Origin: Iodobacter sp. BJB302
Lineage (GTDB): Bacteria > Pseudomonadota > Gammaproteobacteria > Burkholderiales > Chitinibacteraceae
Assembly: GCF_002735645.1 (NCBI RefSeq)
Contig: NZ_PDZG01000036.1
Location: 1-50,506, forward strand
Reading direction: 5' to 3'
DNA: 50,506 bases
Shown here one piece after another: positions 28,500-37,940 of this stretch. The notes beneath the pieces are model-generated. The model was given only the letters and a program-made list of their open reading frames with translations, ran no database searches and was not told where the DNA came from. A program made the translations under genes and the position numbers. Numbering within the stretch: the stretch's first letter is position 1; each line of letters begins with the position of its first letter.

Positions 28500-29522
28500 T
28501 TGATTGATCTTGATAAAAACCGCTTTGATGCGGCGCTAATTCCCGGAACCCGGTCTGCTTTGGCATCTGCAGTTGGATTATTGCGGCAAGCAGAAAAAGA
28601 AACTTTTGCTGCGTTATTAGATTCAGCAGGAGATTTTTTGCCGGGGCTTACCTATCAGCGTGATTGCCCTCAGTGTGGGGCTTTGCATCAAAATGCAGAA
28701 TTGGTCATGACAGCGCATGGAATGCATCTATTATCCTGCAGTGATTGTGGTTTTATTTATAGCTGTGAAGTCATTACACCAGAGCAAGAGCGTTTGCGTT
28801 ATCAGAATAGTTCTTCAGCGCAGTGTCATTTGTTGCAAAAGCAAACGGATACTTATGCTTTTCTGGAGCGTGAAAAGGCCCGGTATGTGGCTGGCCGGAT
28901 GCACCAGTTTATTGGGCAGGGTAAGGGTTTGGAAATTGGCTCATCAAATGGTGTTTTGCTTGAAGCCGCTCAGGAGCTGGGCTGGCAAATGATGGGCGTC
29001 GAGATTAATGCCGACGCGGTGGCATTATCGCAAACTAAGGGGTTTACCGTTGTAGAGGGGGAATACCCTGAGGCGTTGCCGGCAGATGAAATGCCTTTTG
29101 ATGCAATCGTTGTCCTGGATGTCCTAGAGCATATTGCAGACCCCTTGCCATTTTTATCTATAGTCAGCAGCCAGTTGGCAGACCCTGGCTATTTAATTGT
29201 TCAGGTGCCCAATTTCAACAGCCTGTTGCTGCGGATCGAAGGCGCGAAAAATTCAAATGTATGTCATGGGCATTGGAGTTATTTTACCCCTGATACCTTA
29301 AGCGCTTTATTACTTAAGGCCGGTTTTGAAGTGTGTTTCCTGGAAACCTATATTACCGAGCTGGACCGGATTCAGGCTTATCCCGAAGACACTGTGGCCG
29401 CTATGTACCAGCAATTAAGCGGAAAACCGCTGTCAGGCCTGCAGGCGCTGAATACAGATATGCTGCACGATGATTATTTGGGATATAAACTCTTTGGCAT
29501 CTTCAGGAAAATAAAAAAATGA
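28500..29522 (+). CDS. Zinc-ribbon class I SAM methyltransferase
   Basis: A 340-residue methyltransferase. The N-terminal zinc ribbon uses CPQCG (~56) and CSDCG (~78); the SAM motif is KGLEIGSSNGVLLEAAQELG (~140-160), followed by MGVEINADA, and VVLDVLEHIADP. This plan (zinc ribbon plus methyltransferase) matches sugar C-methyltransferase-like and related proteins. The start is TTG at 28500, preceded by AGGG: a stop codon lies just upstream in frame and the next ATG would remove the zinc ribbon. It overlaps the aminotransferase start by 4 bases. Confidence 0.8.
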   Translation: MIDLDKNRFDAALIPGTRSALASAVGLLRQAEKETFAALLDSAGDFLPGLTYQRDCPQCGALHQNAELVMTAHGMHLLSCSDCGFIYSCEVITPEQERLRYQNSSSAQCHLLQKQTDTYAFLEREKARYVAGRMHQFIGQGKGLEIGSSNGVLLEAAQELGWQMMGVEINADAVALSQTKGFTVVEGEYPEALPADEMPFDAIVVLDVLEHIADPLPFLSIVSSQLADPGYLIVQVPNFNSLLLRIEGAKNSNVCHGHWSYFTPDTLSALLLKAGFEVCFLETYITELDRIQAYPEDTVAAMYQQLSGKPLSGLQALNTDMLHDDYLGYKLFGIFRKIKK

Positions 29523-30676
29523 GTCTGTTACCTATTCCTTTTGCCAAGCCTTTTATTGTTGGCAAAGAGTTGTTTTATATTGCCCAGGCAGTGATTAATG
29601 GCTCTATTTCCGGAGATGGCCAATTTACCCGGCGTTGTCAGGCCTGGCTGGAAACAGAATTACACTGCAAAAAAGTGCTGCTTACACAGTCTTGTACAGC
29701 AGCGCTGGAAATGAGTGCAATTCTGGCAGATGTAGGGCCGGGGGATGAGGTGATTATGCCTTCATTTACCTTTGTTTCTACCGCGAATGCTTTTGTGTTG
29801 CGCGGAGCGACGCCCGTATTTGTGGATATTCGCCCGGATACTTTAAATCTGGATGAAAGCCTGGTTGAGGCGGCGATTACAGACCGCACCAAAGCCATTG
29901 TTGCCGTGCATTATGCAGGCCAGCCCTGCGCCATGCATGCATTAGAAGCGCTATGCAAAAAATATAATATCAAACTGATTGAAGACGCTGCTCAGGCTAT
30001 CCTGGCTTTTGATGAGAGCAGGGCGCTGGGTACGATTGGTGATTTGGGCTGCCTTAGTTTTCATGAGACCAAAAATATTATCAGCGGAGAAGGCGGAGCA
30101 CTGCTGATTAATAATCCCGAGCTGATTGAGCGGGCCGAAATAATCTGGCATAAAGGCACAAATCGGAAAGCATTTTTTCAGGGGCAGGTTGATAAATATA
30201 CATGGGTAGATATTGGCTCATCATTCTTACCCAGCGAATTAACGGCTGCTTTTTTGTTTGCCCAATTAGAGCAGGCGAAAAGAATTAATTCCAACCGCCG
30301 TGCTTTATATGAAAAATACATGCAGCTTTTACAGCCGCTGGCAGATGCAGGGCATCTGGTATTGCCCTATGTGCGTGATGGGCATCGCTCAATAGGCCAT
30401 ATTTTTTACGTATTATGCAAAAATGAAATTGAGCGTAAAAACCTGATTCACTATTTAACTAAGCAGGGGATTAATGCTGTTTTTCATTATGTACCCTTGC
30501 ATAATTCTCCTGCGGGGATACGCCTCGGGCGGGCGCATGGTAATTTAAATGTCACGATTGATGTTTCCGTGCGCTTACTAAGATTGCCGATGTTTAATGA
30601 AATGAACCATGATCAGGTACGCTTTGTTTGCCATCATGTTACCCATTTTTTTCAGAATATTGCTCTTTACAGCTAG
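29519..30676 (+). CDS. wecE: WecE-type dTDP-4-dehydro-6-deoxy-hexose aminotransferase (DegT/DnrJ/EryC1)
   Basis: A PLP enzyme that aminates C4 of dTDP-4-keto-6-deoxyglucose. In 385 residues it keeps the WecE/RffA start IPFAKPFIVGKELFYIAQA, SISGDGQFTRRCQAWLE, PGDEVIMPSFTFVSTANAF and the PLP-Lys motif SFHETKNI (Lys about 185), then KGTNRKAFFQGQVDKYTW and FHYVPLHNSPAG. These line up almost throughout with my memory of E. coli WecE, so the product would be a 4-amino-4,6-dideoxygalactose, with the VioA-type glucose epimer as the alternative. No rmlA/rmlB is in the window to supply its substrate. Overlaps the previous gene (ATGA). Confidence 0.87.
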   Translation: MSLLPIPFAKPFIVGKELFYIAQAVINGSISGDGQFTRRCQAWLETELHCKKVLLTQSCTAALEMSAILADVGPGDEVIMPSFTFVSTANAFVLRGATPVFVDIRPDTLNLDESLVEAAITDRTKAIVAVHYAGQPCAMHALEALCKKYNIKLIEDAAQAILAFDESRALGTIGDLGCLSFHETKNIISGEGGALLINNPELIERAEIIWHKGTNRKAFFQGQVDKYTWVDIGSSFLPSELTAAFLFAQLEQAKRINSNRRALYEKYMQLLQPLADAGHLVLPYVRDGHRSIGHIFYVLCKNEIERKNLIHYLTKQGINAVFHYVPLHNSPAGIRLGRAHGNLNVTIDVSVRLLRLPMFNEMNHDQVRFVCHHVTHFFQNIALYS

Positions 30677-30730
30677 TCTTTTGCTCATTTTGATCGCTGC
30701 TTGTGGCCACTGGCGATTCAATAATAATTT

Positions 30731-33700
30731 ATGGTGGTACTTATGTCATTTGAATCGCAAGTTTCTGAAAACCTGCTTAAATTTGAACGCGATATTAAAG
30801 AAATAAAATCCTTACTTGCAAATAAAAAATACGAGCAAGTATTGCGCCAGGCTCAGGATTTAGCCATGTTTGCCTGGCATCATAGTATGGGCTTATTTGC
30901 CAGCAGCGAGCTTGAACAGCTGATTGCGGGTGTATCAGGCCATCTGCCGGTATTAAAAAATGGGGTTTCTGCCCCCAGCAAGCAGCGCCGTATTTTAACG
31001 ATTATGACCAATGTTTCAGCAAGCGGCGGGCACAGCCGTATTGCGTGGCGCTGGATTGAGCTGGATAAAAATTCTCACCATACTTTAGTATTAACTCAGC
31101 AAATTGATCCTGTACCCGTGCAATTGCAAGCTCTTTCTGAAGAGGGAAGGCTCACCATTGTTGTATTAAATTCTCCCACTCTTTTAGAGCGTGCAAGTCA
31201 TTTGCGCCAAAGAATAAATGATGCTGATCGGGTGGTATTACTGATTCATCCTCATGATGTATTGGCGAATGCCGCACTGGCAGGTATGAAGACACCTCCG
31301 CCGGTTATTTTTCAGGACCATGCTGCCCACACATTCTGGCTGGGGGCGACGGTATCAAATATTGTATTAAGTATGTCGGCGGCCCTGCTGAACAGCCGCC
31401 GTGGTATTGCTAAAGAAAACATCGGCTGGATTCCTATTCCTTTGGATTTTCAAAGGCTTGAAAAAGCCGCTGTGCGTGATATTCGTGCGGAATGCGCAAT
31501 TGATAAAGATGCTTTTGTATTAATGTCTTGTGGTTCGCCTTATAAATACCTTCCAATTGAAGGTGTTTGCCTGGCGGATTTACTTGCGCCTGTGCTTGAA
31601 AAGAATCCCGGAGCGCATTTGATTTTGGTTGGCCCTGATCTTACTGCGCCATGGGCTGAATTTTCTGCAAGATTTCCCGGGCGCGTGCATTGCATTGGTC
31701 ATTTGTTTGAAGAGAGCCTGGTGGCGGCTTACACGGCCTGCGATGTTTACCTGGATGCAGTGCCTTTTACTTCACCAACTGCATTATTTGAAGCTGCTGC
31801 GATGGGTAAGCCTGTGGTGCGCTTTGCGCCGGCAGCCTGGAGAGCATGCGAGTTTGCTTTAGATATTGAAGCCACCATGCCTACTTCACTGTATGTATGG
31901 TCGGATGCGCCTTCTTATCAGAGAGATATTCAGCGATTAATGGACGATCGCGCCTTTCGCGAGTGGCGCGGTCTTTTTGGGCATACGGCAACACGGCTTT
32001 ATCATGCAGATGAAACGTTTGTCCACTCGCTGGAAGCGGCCTACGATCGCGCAGCCGTTCTGCCCAAAATTTGTTTAGATCCCGTTTTGTCTGCAGCCCG
32101 GTTTGAATTATTTGATCGTTTAGAATTGCAGCTGGCACAAAATATGGCGCTGCAGGTTGGTCTTGATCATGAATACCGGCAGCAGGGATTACTGAAGAAA
32201 AACGGTCCCTTACGCATTGCAGTGGCTTTACATTTATATTATGTGGAGCAGTGGGATGATATTCGTGAGTTATTAAAAAACATCCCGTTCCCCTTTGATT
32301 TATTTGTAACCACGACGGCTGAAAATAAACATATTGTCAGCGAGTTGCTCGCGCTTCATTTTCCGGATGCAAAATTATATATCACCGCAAACAGAGGGCG
32401 TGATATTGGCCCCTTGTTTGGTCTTTTGCAGTACGAGAATCTGGCTGCGTATGATTTCGTATGTAAATTGCATACCAAAAAATCCCCGCATTTAGATCCG
32501 GAGCTGGTGCAGAAATGGCGTGAGGAATTATTAATTTCTTTATTGCCTTCAAAAGAAGGCGTGCAGGCTATTTTTGATTTATTTAATACCCGCCCGGAGG
32601 TTGGAATTGTGACCGGGGCGGGGGTGCTGGTGCATGCGCATTATACGCCGGGTGGCAATATTGGTTTATTGCGCGAATTGGCGGCGCGCCTTGGTTTTAA
32701 TTTAGATGAAATGGCGTATGAGTTTCCGGGCGGCTCTATGTTCTGGTGCCGCGGGCGGATTTTTAATTCATTGAATGCGCTGAATATTTCTGAGGAAGAC
32801 TTTGAGCCCGAATCAGGCCAGACCAATGGCACGCTGGCGCACGCGATTGAGCGGATATTCCCCTTAATTGCTTATCATCAGGGCTTACTCACAGTTGATT
32901 CGGGTTATCAGGGCAATGTACCTAATCCACGCTTCCCTAATAGCAGTGAAGAATATTTGCACTGGCTATCTAAGCAGGAATTGTGCATCCCTGAAGCTAA
33001 GTTATTTGATTGGCATGCAGAAGCGGTTGCTTTGCCTGAAGTTAAAATTTGTATTGTTGATCGCTTTGCAAATAAAAGTGGCTTAATTGAAACCATTAAT
33101 AGTGTTTCACGCCAGTTTTATGCCAATGTAAAACTGCTTGTTTGCTCCAGCTCGGCCAATCCAATGCCGAAATCCGGTGTTGAGTGGATTCAGGTTCAAG
33201 ATGGTTTTTATTCTGCCATCTTAAATACGCTGGCTCATCAGGATGGTGGTTGGCTGGGGGTTTTGGAGGCGGGTGATCAGTTAACCATGAGCGGTTTGTT
33301 ATTGGCTATGCATCAGCTGGTGGATCACCCCGAATGGAAGCTGGTTTATTTTGATGATGATGTAATGAATGCGGACGGGCGGCCTGCCTGCCCCCGTTTT
33401 AAACCTGATTTTGATATCAATTTGTTACGCAGTATTCCCTATGCGGATGGCTTTTTATTGCTCAGGTCAGCCGCTGATTTTTCTGATGTTTATGCTGAAA
33501 TGGAAGGCTGGGGTGCGGAGCAGCTGGCTCTTTTATTACATTGCTATGAGCAGGATGGGGCCGGCGCAATTGGGCATATTCCTGAAGTATTAACGCATTT
33601 GCAAATTAATGAATCACGGCAATTGTCGAATCCACTGCGCTATAAAGCCTTCTCAGATTTGATTGATTTACACTTGCAGCGCCAGAATGTCGTTGCTGAA

Positions 33701-35620
33701 ATTTTACCTAATGGCCGGGTAGAGGGGGCGCTGAGGGTGAAATATGCGCTGCCAGAGCAGCCATTGGTCAGCATTATTATTCCGACTAAAAATCAGCTGC
33801 CTATGCTGCAGCGTTGCATTGAATCTATTTTAGAAAAAACCAGTTATCCGAATTATGAAATCATTATTATTGATAATAATAGTGATGATCCGCTGGTGCT
33901 GCCTTATCTTGAGCAGCTTGAATTATTACTGAGTGATCGTTTGCGGGTGTTTGAATATCCGCATGCATTTAATTTTTCTGCCATTAATAATGCCGCTGTG
34001 GGCCAGGCCAACGGTGATTATCTTGTGCTGCTTAATAACGATACCGCCATTATTCAGAATTCATGGCTGGAAGAGTTATTGCATCATGCCATGCGGCCTG
34101 AGGTGGGCATTGTAGGTGCGAAGTTATTGTATCCGAATGGCTTGGTTCAGCATGCCGGGGTTGTGCTGGGCTTGCGCGGGCCGGCTGATCATCCCTGCAT
34201 TGGAGCTTCATTAGAAGAATCCGGCTATATGCATCGTTTGCAGTTAGATCAGCAATATTCTGTGGTTACCGCGGCTTGCATGATGGTGCGCAAATCGGTG
34301 TATGAGCAGGCTGGCGGGATGGATGAAGTTGATTTTAAGGTGTCTTATAACGATGTGGATTTATGTTTAAAGGTAAGAGCGTTGGGTTATTCCACGGTCT
34401 GGACGCCTTATTCAGTGGTGATGCATGAGGGTAGTGTCAGCCAGTCGCAAATTAATCCTGATAAAGCCGCGGCTAAACAATTACGCTTTGAAGGTGAGCA
34501 AGTGGCGATGTACCGCAAGTGGTTGCCGGAGATTGGCAATGATCCTGCATACAATAAAAACTTAACGCTCAGTGGCAATGGTTTTGAATTAGAGCACCGT
34601 TCTTTATTATCTTGGCGGCCATTAAGCTGGAAGCCGCTGCCAACGGTGCTTTGCCATCCTGCGGATCAGACGGGCTGCGGGCAGTATCGTATTTTGCAGC
34701 CTTTTGCTGCGATGCTGGAGGCGCAAAAAATAGCGGGTGCCATTGCGTTTGAGCTTTTCCCTGCTTTTGAGCTGGCCAAGCTGGCGCCGGATGTGATGGT
34801 TTTTCAGCGGCAAATTTCTGCTCAGCAAATTGATTTCTTAAGATTATCTAAAGCGTGCTCGCCTTCATTTAAGGTGTACGAGCTGGACGATTACCTGCCT
34901 AATATCCCGATTAAAAGCGCTCATCGAGCCCATATGCCTAAGGATGTGGTGAAGTCTTTGCGTAAAGCGCTCACCTTTGTTGATCGCTTTACGGTGTCCA
35001 CGGATGAGCTGGCGAATGCTTATGAGGGCATGCATTCGGTGATGCATGTGGTGAACAATTATTTACCTGTACCCATCTGGGGCAATCTTCAATCTGAACG
35101 CAATCAAGGTAAAAAGCCACGCGTGGGCTGGGCGGGGGGCGCAAGCCACACTGGTGATTTGGAGCTTATTGAAAGCGTGGTAAAGGCGCTGGCTCATGAG
35201 GTGGAGTGGGTATTTTTTGGGATGTGCCCAGATAAGCTGCGCCCCTTTGTGCATGAATTTCATGCGGGTGTGCCGATTGGCCTTTATCCGGCAAAGTTAG
35301 CTAGTTTAAATCTTGATTTAGCTTTAGCGCCTTTAGAGCAAAATATATTTAATCAGTGCAAGAGTAATTTGCGCCTGCTGGAATACGGTGCTTGTGGCTT
35401 TCCGGTGATTTGTACAGATATTGCCCCTTATCGCGGCAGCCTGCCGGTTACCCGTGTGAGAAATAAGCACAAGGATTGGGTGGATGCCATTCGTGATCAT
35501 TTATCTGATCCCGACTCGCGTGCTGAGAGCGGCCGGGTATTAAAAGAAGCGGTATTAAAAGACTGGATGCTGGATGGGGCCAATTTAGATAAATGGCGTG
35601 CAGCATGGTTGCCCGCTTAG
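30731..35620 (+). CDS. Giant multi-domain glycosyltransferase (GT4-like, RgpF, two GT2-like, GT4-like)
   Basis: One 1,629-residue frame with at least five modules. ~90-430: GT-B (GT4-like) domain, ending FTSPTALFEAAAMGKPVVRF. ~491-720: RgpF/rhamnan-synthesis domain with ITANRGRDIGPLFG and KLHTKKSPH. ~770-1000: a degenerate GT2-like domain (YFDDDVM). ~1010-1260: canonical GT2 with SIIIPTKNQLPMLQRCIESI, LLNNDTAI and SYNDVDLCLKVRALGY. ~1300-1629: a second GT-B domain with GWAGGASHTGDLELI and CKSNLRLLEYGACGFPVICT. No membrane segment, so it works in the cytoplasm. It sits between the sugar cluster and flagellin and is the likely flagellin glycosyltransferase; large paired GTs (Fgt1/Fgt2) have that place in Pseudomonas syringae. 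ATG at 30743 (MSFESQ) is an equally possible start. Confidence 0.85.
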   Translation: MVVLMSFESQVSENLLKFERDIKEIKSLLANKKYEQVLRQAQDLAMFAWHHSMGLFASSELEQLIAGVSGHLPVLKNGVSAPSKQRRILTIMTNVSASGGHSRIAWRWIELDKNSHHTLVLTQQIDPVPVQLQALSEEGRLTIVVLNSPTLLERASHLRQRINDADRVVLLIHPHDVLANAALAGMKTPPPVIFQDHAAHTFWLGATVSNIVLSMSAALLNSRRGIAKENIGWIPIPLDFQRLEKAAVRDIRAECAIDKDAFVLMSCGSPYKYLPIEGVCLADLLAPVLEKNPGAHLILVGPDLTAPWAEFSARFPGRVHCIGHLFEESLVAAYTACDVYLDAVPFTSPTALFEAAAMGKPVVRFAPAAWRACEFALDIEATMPTSLYVWSDAPSYQRDIQRLMDDRAFREWRGLFGHTATRLYHADETFVHSLEAAYDRAAVLPKICLDPVLSAARFELFDRLELQLAQNMALQVGLDHEYRQQGLLKKNGPLRIAVALHLYYVEQWDDIRELLKNIPFPFDLFVTTTAENKHIVSELLALHFPDAKLYITANRGRDIGPLFGLLQYENLAAYDFVCKLHTKKSPHLDPELVQKWREELLISLLPSKEGVQAIFDLFNTRPEVGIVTGAGVLVHAHYTPGGNIGLLRELAARLGFNLDEMAYEFPGGSMFWCRGRIFNSLNALNISEEDFEPESGQTNGTLAHAIERIFPLIAYHQGLLTVDSGYQGNVPNPRFPNSSEEYLHWLSKQELCIPEAKLFDWHAEAVALPEVKICIVDRFANKSGLIETINSVSRQFYANVKLLVCSSSANPMPKSGVEWIQVQDGFYSAILNTLAHQDGGWLGVLEAGDQLTMSGLLLAMHQLVDHPEWKLVYFDDDVMNADGRPACPRFKPDFDINLLRSIPYADGFLLLRSAADFSDVYAEMEGWGAEQLALLLHCYEQDGAGAIGHIPEVLTHLQINESRQLSNPLRYKAFSDLIDLHLQRQNVVAEILPNGRVEGALRVKYALPEQPLVSIIIPTKNQLPMLQRCIESILEKTSYPNYEIIIIDNNSDDPLVLPYLEQLELLLSDRLRVFEYPHAFNFSAINNAAVGQANGDYLVLLNNDTAIIQNSWLEELLHHAMRPEVGIVGAKLLYPNGLVQHAGVVLGLRGPADHPCIGASLEESGYMHRLQLDQQYSVVTAACMMVRKSVYEQAGGMDEVDFKVSYNDVDLCLKVRALGYSTVWTPYSVVMHEGSVSQSQINPDKAAAKQLRFEGEQVAMYRKWLPEIGNDPAYNKNLTLSGNGFELEHRSLLSWRPLSWKPLPTVLCHPADQTGCGQYRILQPFAAMLEAQKIAGAIAFELFPAFELAKLAPDVMVFQRQISAQQIDFLRLSKACSPSFKVYELDDYLPNIPIKSAHRAHMPKDVVKSLRKALTFVDRFTVSTDELANAYEGMHSVMHVVNNYLPVPIWGNLQSERNQGKKPRVGWAGGASHTGDLELIESVVKALAHEVEWVFFGMCPDKLRPFVHEFHAGVPIGLYPAKLASLNLDLALAPLEQNIFNQCKSNLRLLEYGACGFPVICTDIAPYRGSLPVTRVRNKHKDWVDAIRDHLSDPDSRAESGRVLKEAVLKDWMLDGANLDKWRAAWLPA

Positions 35621-35645
35621 GATTTATTGATAATCAAATCAGCGT

Positions 35646-35670
35646 CGCTACAAATTAAGCCTTTGTAGCG
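35646..35670 (+). terminator. Hairpin between glycosyltransferase and fliC
   Basis: A perfect nine-base stem, cgctacaaa / tttgtagcg, 26 bases after the glycosyltransferase stop. It is followed by gtgggctttc rather than a clear T-run, so termination may be weak. Confidence 0.5.
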
Positions 35671-35710
35671 GTGGGCTTTCAGGCAAGTAAAAAAAGATTA
35701 CAAATAGTCC

Positions 35711-35737
35711 TCAAGTTTATCGGTGCTCTTCCGATAA
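35711..35737 (+). promoter_or_regulatory. Sigma-28 (FliA) promoter of fliC
   Basis: TCAAGTTT (35711-35718), 11 bases, then TCCGATAA (35730-35737): 7 of 8 matches to each half of the FliA consensus TAAAGTTT-N11-GCCGATAA with the exact spacing. It lies 70 bases before the fliC start codon. Confidence 0.9.
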
Positions 35738-35807
35738 AGCATACAAGGGCTTACTTATATGCCTGAAACACTAAGCACCGATTCCAGGACAAGCAAGGGG
35801 AAGTACC

Positions 35808-37439
35808 ATGTCTCAAGTCATTAACACCAACGTACCATCACTCAATGCGCAGCGAAACTTAAATACCTCGCAAATGAGTTTAACCAATTCTCTGCAACGC
35901 TTGTCCTCTGGTCTGCGTATTAATAGTGCCAAGGACGATGCAGCGGGTCTGGCGATTTCCGAGCGTTTTACTTCCCAGATTAAAGGGATGGATCAAGCCA
36001 AGCGTAATGCTAACGATGGCGTGTCGCTTGCGCAGACTGGTGAAGGCGCGCTGGGCCAAATGGGTGATATTTTGCAACGTGTACGTGAATTGGCGGTGCA
36101 ATCTGCCAATGCCACCAACACTTCAAATGACCGCCTAGCGATCAACTCTGAAGTAACGCAGCTCGTATCCGAGCTGGATCGCTTCGCAACTTCTACCGAG
36201 TTTAACGGCCAAAAATTATTTGACGGCAGCTTTACTGCCGCGACCTATCAGGTTGGCGCAAACACTAATCAAACGATTACTGCCAATACCGCTAATTTGC
36301 GTACTAACCAATATGGTACTTACCAAATGGGTGTGGGTAATGGTACAGGTAATCTTACGACAACCAATTCTGTTTCTGGCTCGACCTCTGTAACAGCCGG
36401 CGCAACAGGTACGGTGAATGTGGATGGTGCTGCGGTGACTTCTTCCGGCTCATTCAGTATTAACGGCACCAACATTTCGGTTTCTGGTACGGATATGGCA
36501 AAGGATATTGCCAATAAGATTAATGCCGCGGGTACTGGTGTAACTGCCACGGCACGTACTGAAGTCAACTTAAGTTTGGCGTCTGGTACATATAGCTTAA
36601 CTGCCGCTTCAAAAAGCAGCACATTTGAGTCCGTATCATTTAACGTGAATGACTTGGATAACAACGGTAAAATTGAAGCCGATGAGTATTCGCAAGCGAT
36701 TCAGGCGTTTAATGCTAAGTCTTCCAAGACTGGGATTACTGCAGAGCTAGCAACTTTCCAAGATTCTTCTAAAACCACTCAATATGCCTTGAAATTAACA
36801 GCTGCGGATGGCTCTAATATTGCGCTGAGTAATGACCCAAGCAACGTCAGTGGCTTTGGTGGTGGTGTTACTAAATGGGATATGGATGTTACCAATTCCA
36901 GTGGTGCGATTCAGTATATGTCCAGTGGTCAAGCAGGGGCGATCTCTACCTCGGCAGCGGGCTCGGGTGTCGTCACCTTTGGTGGTCAGGTCGTCCTGAA
37001 TTCCACTAACTCGTACTCTGTAACAACCAGTGGTGCCGGTTTTGCTTCTGGTGTGTTGGCGGTGGGTGGTTCTTCTACTACGACAGCCTTAACCAGTGGT
37101 GCAGCTTATGCATCTACCCTGAAAACCGTTGAAAAGCTGGATATTTCAACCGTTCAAGGTTCTAACCAAGCTTTACGTGTGGTTGACGACGCTTTGTCGA
37201 CAGTAAATGACCAACGTGCTAAGTTTGGTGCGCTGCAAAGCCGCTTCACTGCTACCATTAATAATCTGGCTACAACGTCAGAAAACATGAGTGCAGCACG
37301 CAGCCGGATCAGAGATGCAGACTTCGCAAGTGAAACAGCTGCGCTGACTCGTGCTCAGGTCTTGCAACAAGCGGGTACGGCAATGTTAGGTCAGGCGAAT
37401 GCGTTGCCTAACCAGGTTCTGAGTTTGTTACGCGGTTAA
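35808..37439 (+). CDS. fliC: Flagellin FliC with EF-hand loop in the variable domain
   Basis: The filament protein, 543 residues. The conserved N-terminus ([39 protein letters not shown], ~1-140) and C-terminus ([20 protein letters not shown] to the end VLSLLRG) form D0/D1. The central part (~170-460) is Ser/Thr/Gly-rich with a flagellin hook-IN-type motif ([20 protein letters not shown]) and a canonical 12-residue EF-hand loop, [12 protein letters not shown] (282-293), with an exit helix [12 protein letters not shown]. The many Ser/Thr make it a fair target for O-glycosylation by the upstream cluster. Driven by the FliA promoter; preceded by an AAGGGGA site. Confidence 0.96.
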   Translation: MSQVINTNVPSLNAQRNLNTSQMSLTNSLQRLSSGLRINSAKDDAAGLAISERFTSQIKGMDQAKRNANDGVSLAQTGEGALGQMGDILQRVRELAVQSANATNTSNDRLAINSEVTQLVSELDRFATSTEFNGQKLFDGSFTAATYQVGANTNQTITANTANLRTNQYGTYQMGVGNGTGNLTTTNSVSGSTSVTAGATGTVNVDGAAVTSSGSFSINGTNISVSGTDMAKDIANKINAAGTGVTATARTEVNLSLASGTYSLTAASKSSTFESVSFNVNDLDNNGKIEADEYSQAIQAFNAKSSKTGITAELATFQDSSKTTQYALKLTAADGSNIALSNDPSNVSGFGGGVTKWDMDVTNSSGAIQYMSSGQAGAISTSAAGSGVVTFGGQVVLNSTNSYSVTTSGAGFASGVLAVGGSSTTTALTSGAAYASTLKTVEKLDISTVQGSNQALRVVDDALSTVNDQRAKFGALQSRFTATINNLATTSENMSAARSRIRDADFASETAALTRAQVLQQAGTAMLGQANALPNQVLSLLRG

Positions 37440-37464
37440 TATGTATTAAGCTTAATGAGTTAAG

Positions 37465-37491
37465 GCCCCGGCAAACTCGTGTTGCCGGGGC
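37465..37491 (+). terminator. Hairpin after fliC
   Basis: A perfect ten-base stem, gccccggcaa / ttgccggggc, with a 7-base loop, 25 bases after the flagellin stop. Only a short T-run follows (gtttcc), so it may be a partial terminator that keeps flaG and fliD expression far below fliC, or an mRNA stabiliser. Confidence 0.7.
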
Positions 37492-37512
37492 GTTTCCACA
37501 GGAAGGTGTATC

Positions 37513-37896
37513 ATGGATATCCAATCTACATCGTCGCTTGTAACGCCTGTTGCGACAAAAACTGTTAGTGAGCGCTTTCATGATGCGCCAGCAGGCGATC
37601 TGGCAAAGGTGGCAAGTGCTGAGCCTGTTAAGGTTAGTCCTGATGCAGTACAGGCCTTGAAGGCTGCCCCGGATAGTAAAGATGTTAAACAGGCTGTTGA
37701 AAAATTAAATCAGGCTGTGCAGGGGTTTTCGAATTCTTTGCAGTTTTCCGTTGAAGAAGAAACGAAATTACCTGTTGTGAAACTGATTGATACAAAAACA
37801 AAAGAAGTGATACGGCAGTTTCCAAGTGAAGAGGCGATTTCAATAGCTAAAGCAATTGATCGTTTTCAGGGTTTACTGATAAAAGATCGTGCGTAA
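37513..37896 (+). CDS. flaG: FlaG family flagellar protein
   Basis: A 127-residue protein of the FlaG family, whose members influence filament length. The conserved C-terminal half includes LQFSVEEETKLPVVKLIDTK, then KEVIRQFPSEEAISIAKAID and ends RFQGLLIKDRA. The N-terminal half is variable. It has an AGGAAGG ribosome site and lies between fliC and fliD as in Pseudomonas and Vibrio. Confidence 0.92.
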   Translation: MDIQSTSSLVTPVATKTVSERFHDAPAGDLAKVASAEPVKVSPDAVQALKAAPDSKDVKQAVEKLNQAVQGFSNSLQFSVEEETKLPVVKLIDTKTKEVIRQFPSEEAISIAKAIDRFQGLLIKDRA

Positions 37897-37940
37897 TTTC
37901 GCCGCTCTGATAAATAGATAAATTTAAAAGGGAGGGCATC

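Noticed and set aside
36320-36664. 114-codon minus-strand frame inside fliC
   Set aside because: Shadow of the Thr/Val-rich variable domain, no start signals.
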